Assembly (NCBI GenBank): GCA_023393045.1 | Contig: JAEWMV010000239.1 | Location: forward strand, 1-8,511 | DNA: 8,511 nt | Reading direction: 5' to 3' | Source of the DNA: Bacillota bacterium | GTDB lineage: Bacteria > Bacillota > Clostridia > Christensenellales > CAG-138 | Shown: positions 1 to 6,525 of the stretch, in pieces | Numbering within the stretch: the stretch's first letter is position 1 | Layout: each line of letters begins with the position of its first letter | Notes under the pieces: generated by a model | Told to the model about the DNA's origin: nothing | What the model saw: the letters and a program-made list of their open reading frames with translations, nothing else | Databases searched by the model: none | Translations under genes and position numbers: made by a program

Positions 1-351
1 CAGCAGCTCGTGCTCATCGCGCGCGCGCTCGCGCAGCAATCGAAAACGCTGCTCATGGACGAACCCACCGCCAACCTCGATTACGGCAACCAGTCCCGCG
101 TGCTCGCCGGGGTACGAAAGCTTGCGCGTGAGGGCTACACGGTGCTCCTCTCCACGCACAACCCGCAGCACGCGCTCTGGTACGCGGACGCGGCGCTCTG
201 CCTTTCGGGCGGACGCGTAGCGGCGTTCGGCCCGCCGCAGGACGTAATCACCCCTGCGCTGATCCGAAGCCTCTACGGCATCGACGTGCGCTTTATTGAA
301 ACGGAGGACGGCGTGGTGCTCTCTCCCGCGCCGGACGGGGGCGAAAGCTGA
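1..351 (+). CDS. ABC transporter ATP-binding protein, FecE/BtuD type (C-terminal part)
   Basis: This is the C-terminal 116 residues of an importer ATPase; the reading frame is open at the left edge, so the Walker A and Q-loop are outside the window. The first visible residues QQLVLIARAL are the end of the ABC signature region. They are followed by the Walker B motif TLLMDEP, the D-loop ANLD and the H-loop histidine in STHNPQHAL. The tail (GPPQDVITPALIRSLYGIDVRF) is typical of the FecE/BtuD/ZnuC-like ATPases that power uptake of iron-siderophores, cobalamin or metal ions. Such an ATPase sits on the cytoplasmic face with a FecCD-type permease, presumably encoded to the left. Its stop codon overlaps the start of the methyltransferase gene by one base (TGATG), which implies translational coupling. 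The solute-binding protein two genes downstream is the likely partner. A GTG at 10 is not the real start, because it lies inside the signature region. Confidence 0.93.
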   Translation, partial: QQLVLIARALAQQSKTLLMDEPTANLDYGNQSRVLAGVRKLAREGYTVLLSTHNPQHALWYADAALCLSGGRVAAFGPPQDVITPALIRSLYGIDVRFIETEDGVVLSPAPDGGES

Positions 352-1097
352 TGTTTTACTGGACAAGAGATATCATACGCTTTCGCATCGACGCGGCGCA
401 TTACGGCGGCTTTGACGACAAGATCGCCGCGCGCATATTGCCGCATCTGCCCCAAAACGCGCACGTATGCGACGCAGGCTGCGGGCTCGGGTATCTCTCC
501 CTCGCGCTCGCGCCCCATTGCGCGCGCGTGACGGCCGTGGACGCCTCGGCCGAGGCGCTTGAGGTGCTGCGCGAAAACGCGCACAGGGCGGGCGCAGAGA
601 ACCTTTCCATTATCGAGGGCGACCTCTTTTCTATGCGCCCCGCGCGCAAGTATGACGCAATGGTCTTTTGCTTTTTCGGCGGCATGAACGCCGCGCTTCG
701 CGCGATCAAGGCGCAGTGCGCGAGCAAGGCGTTCCTCATCAAAAAGCATTGGGACACGCACCGTTTCGCGCTGGAGGAAAAGCCGCTGGCGCATTATACC
801 TTCCAAAGGGCCTGCGCCGAGCTGGACGCGCTGGGCGTGCCCTATCAGGCCGAGGTGTTCCCGCTGGAGATGGGCCAGCCCCTGCGCTCCGTCGAGGACG
901 CGGCGCTCTTCTTCAGCACGTATAACGAGGAGAGCATACCGAATGAGACGGAGCGCGCGCGCATCGCCGGGCGCCTCGTTTCGACCGGGGACGCGCAGTT
1001 TCCGTATTACCTGCCCGCCTGCCGCCCGCTGGGCATGATCGTGTTGAACGCGGGGGATATCCCCGACTTCATAGAAAATGACGCATCGGAGGAATAA
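351..1097 (+). CDS. Class I SAM-dependent methyltransferase within an ABC uptake operon
   Basis: This 248-residue soluble protein has a Rossmann-fold methyltransferase core. Motif I is DAGCGLG at residues 41-47, the acidic residue that binds the SAM ribose is D64 (in TAVDAS), D91 (in EGDLF) matches motif III, and YDAMVFCFFGG at 101-111 matches motif IV. The N-terminal 35 residues and the region after about 130 (KKHW, then an aromatic-rich tail) probably form the substrate pocket. The C-terminal part resembles no substrate-binding domain I know. The ATG overlaps the stop of the ATPase gene, and the next gene starts 4 bases after its stop, so it belongs to the transport operon. The substrate cannot be read from the sequence. 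Inference from context: it could modify the imported ligand, a metallophore or a corrinoid-like compound, or methylate a metalloid. Class assignment is confident; the role is not. Confidence 0.85.
   Translation: MFYWTRDIIRFRIDAAHYGGFDDKIAARILPHLPQNAHVCDAGCGLGYLSLALAPHCARVTAVDASAEALEVLRENAHRAGAENLSIIEGDLFSMRPARKYDAMVFCFFGGMNAALRAIKAQCASKAFLIKKHWDTHRFALEEKPLAHYTFQRACAELDALGVPYQAEVFPLEMGQPLRSVEDAALFFSTYNEESIPNETERARIAGRLVSTGDAQFPYYLPACRPLGMIVLNAGDIPDFIENDASEE
1088..1093 (+). promoter_or_regulatory. Ribosome binding site deciding the start of the solute-binding protein
   Basis: GGAGGA lies 8 bases before the ATG at 1102 and inside the last codons of the methyltransferase gene. An in-frame ATG at 1078 is upstream of this site and would add MTHRRNKQ before the signal peptide, so 1102 is preferred. 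Confidence 0.85.
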
Positions 1098-1101
1098 ACA
1101 A

Positions 1102-2253
1102 ATGAAAAAGCTGCTCGTATGGCTGCTCGCGGCCATGATGCTCCTCTCCCTCTGGGGCTGCGACGCGCAACCCGGCTCGGACACGCCCACCGACTCTCCG
1201 GCGACCACTCCGCAGGAGACCGTACCCTCCACCCCTGAGACCACGCCCGAAGCGCAGCCGGAAACCTTCCTGTTCACGGATTCCGCGGGGCGCGAGGTCG
1301 AGCTGCCCACGAACATCGAGAAGGTGGCGGTGTCCGGCCCGCTGGCGCAGATCGTACTTTTTGCGCTCTGCCCGGACAAGCTCGTGGGCATCGCCTCCGC
1401 GTGGGACGCAACAGCCGAAGAATACCTTGCGACCGAATACTACAACCTGCCTGAGCTCGGCCAGCTCTACGGCGGTAAGGGCGAACTGAACCTTGAAACG
1501 CTGCTCGCAAGCGGCGCGCAGGTGGTCATCGACGTGGGCGAACCCAAGGACACCGTCGTGGAGGACCTCGACGCGCTGCAGGAGCAGACCGGTATCCCCT
1601 TCGTACACGTCACGGCGATGACGGACACCATGGGTGACGCATACAGGAAGCTCGGCGAGCTTTTGAACATGCCTGCCGAGGCCGAAACGCTCGCTGCCTA
1701 CTGCGACGGGGTCTATGCCGACACGCTCGCCATCGCAAACAGCGTGGAAAAGGTCAACCTGCTCTATTGCCTGGGCGACGCGGGGCAGAACGTGATCGCC
1801 AGGGGCTCCTATCACGCGGAAGTGATCGACCTGCTCGCCAACAACCTCGCCGAGGTGGCCGAGCCCTCCAGCAAGGGCAGCGGCAACGAGGTGGATATGG
1901 AGCAGATACTCGTCTGGAATCCCGACGTGGTGCTCTTCGCGCCGGAGAGCATCTATGCGACCGTCTCCGAGGACGAAGCGTGGCAGGAAGTTGCCGCCAT
2001 CAAGAACGGCAATTATTACGAAGTGCCCTTCGGCCCGTACAACTGGATGGGCTTCCCGCCCTCCGTGCAGCGGTATCTGGGCATGATGTGGATGGCGCAG
2101 TTGCTTTATCCCGAGACGGCGCAGTATGATCTGTATGCGAAGGTTGCACAATACTTCAATCTGTTCTACCACTGCGAGCTGAGCGAGGTGCAGTACGACG
2201 CGCTCGTCGCCGCCTCCATCGGCGTACAAGAGGCCAAAGCCCCCGCCGCGTAA
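1102..2253 (+). CDS. ABC transporter solute-binding lipoprotein (iron-siderophore/cobalamin/metal family)
   Basis: This 383-residue protein would be the extracellular substrate receptor of the importer. It begins with a lipoprotein signal: K2-K3, a hydrophobic stretch at about 4-18, and a lipobox-like LWGC with Cys20 as the lipidated residue (Trp at -2 is unusual but tolerable). Residues 24-54 form a Thr/Pro/Glu-rich linker, as expected for tethering outside a Gram-positive membrane. From about 56 the PBP2/TroA-like fold starts with FTDSAGREVELP, the usual opening of FepB/BtuF-type receptors. DMEQILVWNPDVVLF at 265-279 is the conserved segment before the last lobe. Residues 311-330 (GPYNWMGFPPSVQRYLGMMW) are aromatic-rich and may line the ligand cleft. 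The start at 1102 is set by GGAGGA at 1088-1093. The ligand could be a ferric siderophore, a corrinoid, or molybdate/tungstate as in MolA-type systems; the sequence does not decide. Confidence 0.9.
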   Translation: MKKLLVWLLAAMMLLSLWGCDAQPGSDTPTDSPATTPQETVPSTPETTPEAQPETFLFTDSAGREVELPTNIEKVAVSGPLAQIVLFALCPDKLVGIASAWDATAEEYLATEYYNLPELGQLYGGKGELNLETLLASGAQVVIDVGEPKDTVVEDLDALQEQTGIPFVHVTAMTDTMGDAYRKLGELLNMPAEAETLAAYCDGVYADTLAIANSVEKVNLLYCLGDAGQNVIARGSYHAEVIDLLANNLAEVAEPSSKGSGNEVDMEQILVWNPDVVLFAPESIYATVSEDEAWQEVAAIKNGNYYEVPFGPYNWMGFPPSVQRYLGMMWMAQLLYPETAQYDLYAKVAQYFNLFYHCELSEVQYDALVAASIGVQEAKAPAA

Positions 2254-2279
2254 GGCGGAATAAACAAGCGAGGTGCATC

Positions 2280-2810
2280 ATGGCAAAACCGCTGCACATA
2301 CTCATCGGCGGCGAAAGGGGCGCGGGCAAGAGCACGCTCATAGAAAAGCTGCTTGAAAACAGCGTGCGCCCCGTATACGGCTTCATCACCAAACGCCTTG
2401 CGGCGGATGAAACGGGCTTCCACCCGATCTACATCCACCCCGCGGGCGCGGCGGAGCGCGCCTATACGCAGGAGAACCTCATCGCCATGTGCAACTCCAG
2501 AATACACGACCCCGTGCTTGATGTGTTCAATGTGCTGGGCGTGCGCTACCTCAAGTCGAGGCCCGGCGGCATCGTCGTGATGGACGAGCTGGGCTTCCTC
2601 GAATCCAAGGCGGACGCGTTTGTTAAGAAGGTCATGGAGACGCTTGACGGGGATATCCCCGTGCTCGCGGCGGTGAAAGCGCGCTTTGACGTGCCCTTCC
2701 TCAACGAAGTGCGTGCGCACCCGAAAGCGGCGCTCTACACCGTGACGCCGGAGAACCGGGACGCGCTCTATGAAGAACTGCTGCCCGTCATCCAAAGCTG
2801 GAACGCGTAG
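2280..2810 (+). CDS. THEP1-like nucleoside-triphosphatase (P-loop NTPase)
   Basis: This 176-residue soluble protein has a Walker A motif GERGAGKST at residues 11-19, preceded by the hydrophobic strand LHILIG. A Walker B motif IVVMDELGFLE spans 98-108, with D102 and E103 as likely Mg-binding and catalytic acids. The layout, the size and the VYGFITKR segment at 32-39 fit the THEP1/NTPase_1 family, whose members hydrolyse NTPs in vitro and have no firmly established cellular role. The start has GAGG at 2270-2273 six bases upstream. It follows the solute-binding protein by 26 bases and ends the operon before a strong terminator. Inference: it may use nucleotide hydrolysis to insert or process the imported cofactor or metal, much as P-loop GTPases serve metal centres. 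A generic nucleotide kinase is less likely, because no LID or nucleoside-binding motif is seen. Confidence 0.8.
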   Translation: MAKPLHILIGGERGAGKSTLIEKLLENSVRPVYGFITKRLAADETGFHPIYIHPAGAAERAYTQENLIAMCNSRIHDPVLDVFNVLGVRYLKSRPGGIVVMDELGFLESKADAFVKKVMETLDGDIPVLAAVKARFDVPFLNEVRAHPKAALYTVTPENRDALYEELLPVIQSWNA

Positions 2811-2824
2811 GTTTTATCAAAAGC

Positions 2825-2855
2825 AAACGGCCGTATCATCTGATACGGCCGTTTT
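2825..2855. terminator. Strong bidirectional intrinsic terminator between convergent operons
   Basis: Two 14-base arms, AAACGGCCGTATCA at 2825-2838 and its perfect complement at 2841-2854, form a hairpin with a minimal loop (ATCT after opening of the last pair). The 3' side ends in TTTT on the + strand, which fits termination of the uptake operon whose last stop is at 2810. On the - strand the arm ends in TTT and is followed by a T-rich run (complement of 2811-2827), so it can also end the purB-purA transcript, whose last stop is at 2880. Both operons point into it. Confidence 0.85.
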
Positions 2856-2879
2856 CGTATATGCGTGTAGGTAGGGGTT

Positions 2880-4151
2880 TTACATCTCGATATACGCGTC
2901 CCTGTCCGCGCCGACGGAAACGTATTTGATCTTGCAGGCGACGGCCTTCTCGATGAAGGCGATGTAGTCAAGCGCCTTTTGCGGCAGCTCCTCCTTTTTA
3001 CGGCAGGCGGAAATGTCGCAACAAAAGCCGGGGAAGTTCTCATACACGGGCTTCGCGCGTGCAAGCTCCTCGCCGTCGGGGAAATAATCGACGCGCCTGC
3101 CATCCACCTCGTAGGCGACGCACACGGGGATCTCTTTCATGTAGGAGAGCACGTCCAGCTTGGTGAGCGCGATGCAATCGCACCCCTGCAGCGCCGCGCC
3201 GTAGCGCGAGGCCAGCACGTCAAAGCCGCCCACCCTGCGGGGCCTGCCCGTGGCCGCGCCGTACTCGCCGCCCGCCTCGCGAAGCGCGTCTCCCGCCTCG
3301 CCGAAAAGCTCCGCCGTGAAGGGACCCTCTCCCACGCAGCTCGAATACGCCTTGGTGATGCCGATGACAAAATCGAGCTTTTTTCCCGGTATGCCGGCGC
3401 CGATGGGCGCATAAGCGGCGATGGTGGAGGAGGAGGACGTATAGGGATAGATGCCGAAATCGATATCCCGAAGCGAGCCGAGCTGCGCCTCGAAGATGAT
3501 GTTTTTGCCCGCGTTTGCGGCGGCCTCAAGATACGCGCCCGCGTCGCAGATGTGCGGCAGGAACGCATCGCCGTAGGCATGCAGCCAGTCGAGCATGTCC
3601 GAAACTTGAATCGCAGGCGCACCATAGCCCTTTTCAAGCAGCAGGTTCTTCCACTCCACGATGCCCGCGAGCTTTTTTTTAAGCGTTTCGGGGTGGAGCA
3701 GGTCGCCCATGCGAAGCGCCTTTTTCATGTATTTATCCGCGTAAACGGGAGCGATGCCGCGCCGCGTGGAGCCGAACTTCGCGTCGCGCAGCCTGTCCTC
3801 CTCCAAACAGTCAAGCTGCTTATGGTAAGGCATGCAGATGGTGGCGCGCTCGCTTATTTTCAGGTTTTCGCCCGTCACGCGCACGCCCTTTTCCCGAAGG
3901 CGGCCGACTTCGCCCGAGAGATGCTCAAGGTCGATGACCATGCCGTTGCCCATCACGTTCACGGTGCCGTCGCGCAAAATACCCGAGGGAATCAGGTTCA
4001 AAATGAACTTGCCCTTTTCGTTGATCACGGTATGCCCCGCGTTGTTGCCGCCCTGATAGCGCACGACCACGTCGTACTTCTCGCTGAGCAGATCCACCAT
4101 GCGCCCTTTGCCCTCGTCCCCCCAGTTGGTTCCAACGATCGCAGTTAACAT
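2880..4151 (-). CDS. purA: Adenylosuccinate synthetase
   Basis: PurA joins IMP and aspartate using GTP to give adenylosuccinate, the first committed step to AMP, in the cytoplasm. The 423 residues match the family's usual length. Visible motifs are GTNWGDEGKGR at 7-17 with catalytic Asp12, GGNNAGHTV at 34-42 with His40, GNGMVID at 69-74, STRRGIAPVYADK at 128-140, DIDFGIYPY at 229-237, the aspartate/nucleotide loop ATGRPRR at 300-306, KLDVL at 331-335 and SVGADR at 412-417. Asp12 argues against the phage enzyme PurZ, which lacks it. Some normally fixed segments differ: EAQLGS in place of EGAQG, and SSCVGEGPF in place of the usual TRVGxGPF. The start is at 4151 because GGAGGG (4156-4161) lies just upstream. 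A TTG at 4166 is in frame, but translating from it would put that ribosome site inside the coding region. It follows purB by 11 bases, so they share an mRNA. Confidence 0.95.
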   Translation of the reverse strand: MLTAIVGTNWGDEGKGRMVDLLSEKYDVVVRYQGGNNAGHTVINEKGKFILNLIPSGILRDGTVNVMGNGMVIDLEHLSGEVGRLREKGVRVTGENLKISERATICMPYHKQLDCLEEDRLRDAKFGSTRRGIAPVYADKYMKKALRMGDLLHPETLKKKLAGIVEWKNLLLEKGYGAPAIQVSDMLDWLHAYGDAFLPHICDAGAYLEAAANAGKNIIFEAQLGSLRDIDFGIYPYTSSSSTIAAYAPIGAGIPGKKLDFVIGITKAYSSCVGEGPFTAELFGEAGDALREAGGEYGAATGRPRRVGGFDVLASRYGAALQGCDCIALTKLDVLSYMKEIPVCVAYEVDGRRVDYFPDGEELARAKPVYENFPGFCCDISACRKKEELPQKALDYIAFIEKAVACKIKYVSVGADRDAYIEM

Positions 4152-4162
4152 AAATCCCTCCG

Positions 4163-5602
4163 TCAAACGTTTATTTCCACGTCCACGCCGAGAGAGTCGG
4201 CGTTCTTTTCAAGTATCGGGCGTATCGCGCCGCCCACATATTCCTCCACCTGCTTGTCCGCCCGGCCGATGAAGGCCCTGGGATCCACAAGGCCATCCAA
4301 CTCCTCCTTCGTGAGGCCGAAGCGCCCGTCCGCGAGTATGCGCGAAAGCAGATCGTTCTCCCTGCCATAAAGCTTGACCTGCTCTGCCGCGGCCACCGCG
4401 TGCGCGCGTATCGCCTCGTGCAGCGTTTGCCTGTCCCCACCCTTTTTTGAGACGCAGTACATCAATATGTTCTCGCTCGCCATGAAGGGCAATTCATCCG
4501 CGAGGTGCTTTTTAATGATTTCGGGATACACCCTCACGCCGCCAATCACATTGATATAAAGCTGAAGTATGGCGTCCGTCGCGAGGAACGCCTCGGGTAT
4601 GCTGATGCGCCTGTTGGCGGAATCGTCCAGCGTGCGCTCGAACCACTGCGAGGCCGCGGTGAAGGCGGGGTTTGCCATATCGGATAACACATAGCGCGCG
4701 AGGGAGGCGATGCGCTCGCTCCTCATGGGGTTTCGCTTGTAGGGCATGGCGGAGGAGCCGATCTGATCGCTCTCAAAAGGCTCGTCAAACTCCTTCAGAT
4801 GAGAGAGCAGCCGTATGTCGTTGGAGAATTTGTGCGCGCTTTGCGCGATGCCCGAGAGCACGGAGAGGATGAAATAATCCACCTTCCTCGAATACGTCTG
4901 CCCGGACACGGGATAACACCCGTCAAACCCCATCTTTTGGGCGATCAATTGCTCCAGCTTTTTGACCTTTTCATCGTCCCCGCCGAAAAGCTCAAGGAAG
5001 CTCGCGCAGGTGCCCGTGGTACCCTTGCAGCCGGAAAGCTTGAGGCGCGCAAGTTCAAAATCGAGCCGCTCGAGGTCGAGCGCAAGGTCGTTGAGCCAAA
5101 GCGCCGCCCGCTTGCCCACGGTTGTGGGCTGCGCCGCCTGGAAATGCGTGTAGGCGAGCGTGGGCAGGTCCCTATATTTTTCCGCGAAGCCCGCCGTGGC
5201 CTTCATGGCGCCAAGAAGCAGCCGCCTGATCTGCCCGAGGCCAAGCTTCATCTGGATGAGGTCCGTATTGTCCCCCACGTAGCACGAGGTCGCGCCCAGA
5301 TGGATGATGGGCTTCGCCTTTGGGCATTGCTCCCCGTAGGCGAGTATATGCGCCATCACGTCGTGGCGCACGCGCCTCTCATGCTCCGCCGCGCGCGCGT
5401 AGTCGATGTTGTCGACGTTCGCGCGAAGCTCGTCGATCTGCTCCTCGGAAATGGCCACGCCAAGCTCCCGTTCGGCCTGCGCGAGCGCGACCCAGAGCTT
5501 GCGCCATGTGGTGAACTTCACGTCGTCCGAAAAGATATGCTGCATCGCGCGGCTTGCGTAGCGGCCGCACAAGGGCGAGCGGTAAGCGTCCGTTCCTTCC
5601 AT
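4163..5602 (-). CDS. purB: Adenylosuccinate lyase, long human-ADSL-like type
   Basis: PurB splits adenylosuccinate to AMP and fumarate, and SAICAR to AICAR and fumarate; it works as a cytosolic homotetramer. The 479-residue protein shows RRVRHDVMAH at 76-85, GATSCYVGDNTDL at 103-115, the catalytic-acid region YTHFQAAQPTTVGKR at 151-165 with His153, KGTTGTCASF at 193-202, and the fumarate-lyase signature GSSAMPYKRNP at 282-292, which holds the catalytic serine. QWFERTLDDSANRR at 319-332 follows. From memory the length and many of these stretches are nearer to human ADSL (about 484 residues) than to the roughly 430-residue Bacillus PurB. The ATG at 5602 is preceded by GGGGAGG at 5607-5613. It is the first gene of the purB-purA operon. 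No key residue appears to be missing. Confidence 0.96.
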   Translation of the reverse strand: MEGTDAYRSPLCGRYASRAMQHIFSDDVKFTTWRKLWVALAQAERELGVAISEEQIDELRANVDNIDYARAAEHERRVRHDVMAHILAYGEQCPKAKPIIHLGATSCYVGDNTDLIQMKLGLGQIRRLLLGAMKATAGFAEKYRDLPTLAYTHFQAAQPTTVGKRAALWLNDLALDLERLDFELARLKLSGCKGTTGTCASFLELFGGDDEKVKKLEQLIAQKMGFDGCYPVSGQTYSRKVDYFILSVLSGIAQSAHKFSNDIRLLSHLKEFDEPFESDQIGSSAMPYKRNPMRSERIASLARYVLSDMANPAFTAASQWFERTLDDSANRRISIPEAFLATDAILQLYINVIGGVRVYPEIIKKHLADELPFMASENILMYCVSKKGGDRQTLHEAIRAHAVAAAEQVKLYGRENDLLSRILADGRFGLTKEELDGLVDPRAFIGRADKQVEEYVGGAIRPILEKNADSLGVDVEINV

Positions 5603-5685
5603 AATTCCTCCCCGAAAACATAGAAAAGGGCGTTGATAAGGCGAGCATTGCGGCCCTTCTTATGAACACCCATGTTCCCTTTGCA

Positions 5686-5714
5686 AGCATACTTTATGCT
5701 TAGAGCATTGTCAA
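5686..5714 (-). promoter_or_regulatory. Sigma-A-type promoter of purB-purA with overlapping inverted repeat
   Basis: Read on the - strand, a consensus -35 TTGACA (5709-5714) is followed by a 17-base spacer and a -10 TATGCT (5686-5691), 4 of 6 matches. The start of transcription would be near 5679, giving a leader of about 77 bases before the purB ATG. The inverted repeat AAGCATA-CTT-TATGCTT (5685-5701) covers the -10 and part of the spacer. This is where a repressor would bind, but no protein can be named from it. Confidence 0.7.
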
Positions 5715-5796
5715 GAAATATAAGCGGCGGTGATATCGTTTCTCATTATGGGGGTATTGGCGCAATTGATGGGCGCGGTTTTCGCGCCTGCGGCCC

Positions 5797-6414
5797 TCAC
5801 GCGTTGCCGTTGATAAACGCCTCGATCTGGGCGCGGCTGACCTCGTGAACAAAATCACCCTTGCTGACGTCGACCGTGAGGGTAGGGGTGAGTTCCGCGC
5901 CGTAGAGCGTGGTTTTGGCAAAGAAGGTGCGCGTGGCGATGTCGTAGAGATATACGTCGGCCTTCTGCCGCTCGCCCCATACCTTATTGCCCTGCCCATC
6001 TGCATAGGCCTGCCGCTGGCAGATATCCGTGGCAACGAAGGCGACCGTGCCGGAGGCAAACGCGTCCTTGCCCTTCATTTTGCCGCCGATGGTATAGGCG
6101 TAGGAGAGCGCGTGGTCGAATGCCTCATTTTCCTCGTTCACAGCAAATGTGTCCGAGCGCGAAAGCGCGATGACGTAATACGGCTCGGCGGCTTTCACCC
6201 CCGCATCCTCGTGGATGACCGCGCTTTTGTTGATGAGGTACATCCCCTCACCGTTTCCGCGCGCGAAGTCGGTGAGTATGCCGCTGTCCTCCACGGCCGC
6301 AAAATTCCTTTTTTCGCTTTTCCCGCCAAAGGCTACAAGCAGCGCGGCGGCGATGAGCGCCGCAAAAATCAGCACGGCTATCGCGATGCTCTTGATGTTA
6401 TTTCCTGTTTTCAT
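5797..6414 (-). CDS. Unknown membrane-anchored extracytoplasmic protein
   Basis: I do not recognise a family for this 205-residue protein. It has one N-terminal hydrophobic helix at about residues 9-29, preceded by K2 and K8 and followed by GKSEKR, with no lipobox cysteine and no clear signal-peptidase site. It is most simply a single-pass protein with a soluble domain of about 170 residues. Positive charges flank both sides of the helix, so orientation is uncertain; outside is the default guess. The soluble part alternates likely beta strands (YYVIALSRSDTF, GTVAFVATDI, KADVYLYDIATRTFFAKTTLYG, LTPTLTVDVS) with few helices, suggesting a beta-rich fold. Segments such as KVWGERQKADVYLYDIATRTF could describe a domain made in pairs of strands, but I assign no function. 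GGGAGGT (6419-6425) sits 4 bases before the ATG. The gene has its own promoter-like sequence and follows a terminator, so it is probably monocistronic. Confidence 0.8.
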   Translation of the reverse strand: MKTGNNIKSIAIAVLIFAALIAAALLVAFGGKSEKRNFAAVEDSGILTDFARGNGEGMYLINKSAVIHEDAGVKAAEPYYVIALSRSDTFAVNEENEAFDHALSYAYTIGGKMKGKDAFASGTVAFVATDICQRQAYADGQGNKVWGERQKADVYLYDIATRTFFAKTTLYGAELTPTLTVDVSKGDFVHEVSRAQIEAFINGNA

Positions 6415-6450
6415 GCTTACCTCCCATCTATGAGAGTATTTGTCACCGCT

Positions 6451-6459
6451 ATTTTACCA
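6451..6459 (-). promoter_or_regulatory. Extended -10 promoter for the unknown membrane-anchored protein
   Basis: On the - strand TGG followed by TAAAAT (-10 hexamer at 6451-6456) forms an extended -10 about 37 bases before the gene's ATG. A -35 at the right distance would be TTTTCC (6474-6479), a weak match, which is common with extended -10 sites. That weak -35 coincides with the T-rich tail of the preceding terminator. Confidence 0.5.
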
Positions 6460-6473
6460 CATATCCTTCAATC

Positions 6474-6503
6474 GGAAAAGAGAGAGCCGCTCGCGCGGCT
6501 CCC
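6474..6503 (-). terminator. Intrinsic terminator of the Hsp20 gene
   Basis: On the - strand a 7-base-pair GC-rich stem (GAGCCGC pairing with GCGGCTC, 6484-6501) closed by a GCGA tetraloop (a stable GNRA type) is followed by the pyrimidine tail TCTCTCTTTTCC. It starts 22 bases after the hsp20 stop codon. Confidence 0.75.
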
Positions 6504-6525
6504 TCCCCATTCGTTTGGTGCTCCG

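Noticed and set aside
1069..2229. A 386-codon open frame on the - strand opposite the solute-binding protein, and a 372-codon one at 273-1391
   Set aside because: Both are antisense shadows of genes with clear motifs and strong ribosome sites on the + strand.
2979..4148. A 389-codon open frame on the + strand opposite purA
   Set aside because: It is the antisense shadow of purA in GC-rich DNA. PurA has all family motifs, and the shadow has an unstructured, Arg/His/Ala-rich composition with no motif.
2880..4151. PurA as the phage-type PurZ (2-aminoadenine pathway)
   Set aside because: The catalytic aspartate in GDEGKG is present, whereas PurZ lacks it, and the neighbour is an ordinary purB.
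4799..5623. A 274-codon open frame on the + strand opposite purB
   Set aside because: Antisense shadow; PurB is intact on the other strand with its signature motif.
5603..5700. Purine riboswitch or PurR box upstream of purB
   Set aside because: I see neither the conserved three-way-junction elements of a purine aptamer nor a CCGAAC-type PurR box pair.
5772..5788. GGCGCG/CGCGCC hairpin as terminator of the unknown membrane-anchored gene
   Set aside because: The stem is real but no T run follows on the - strand, so I did not call a terminator.
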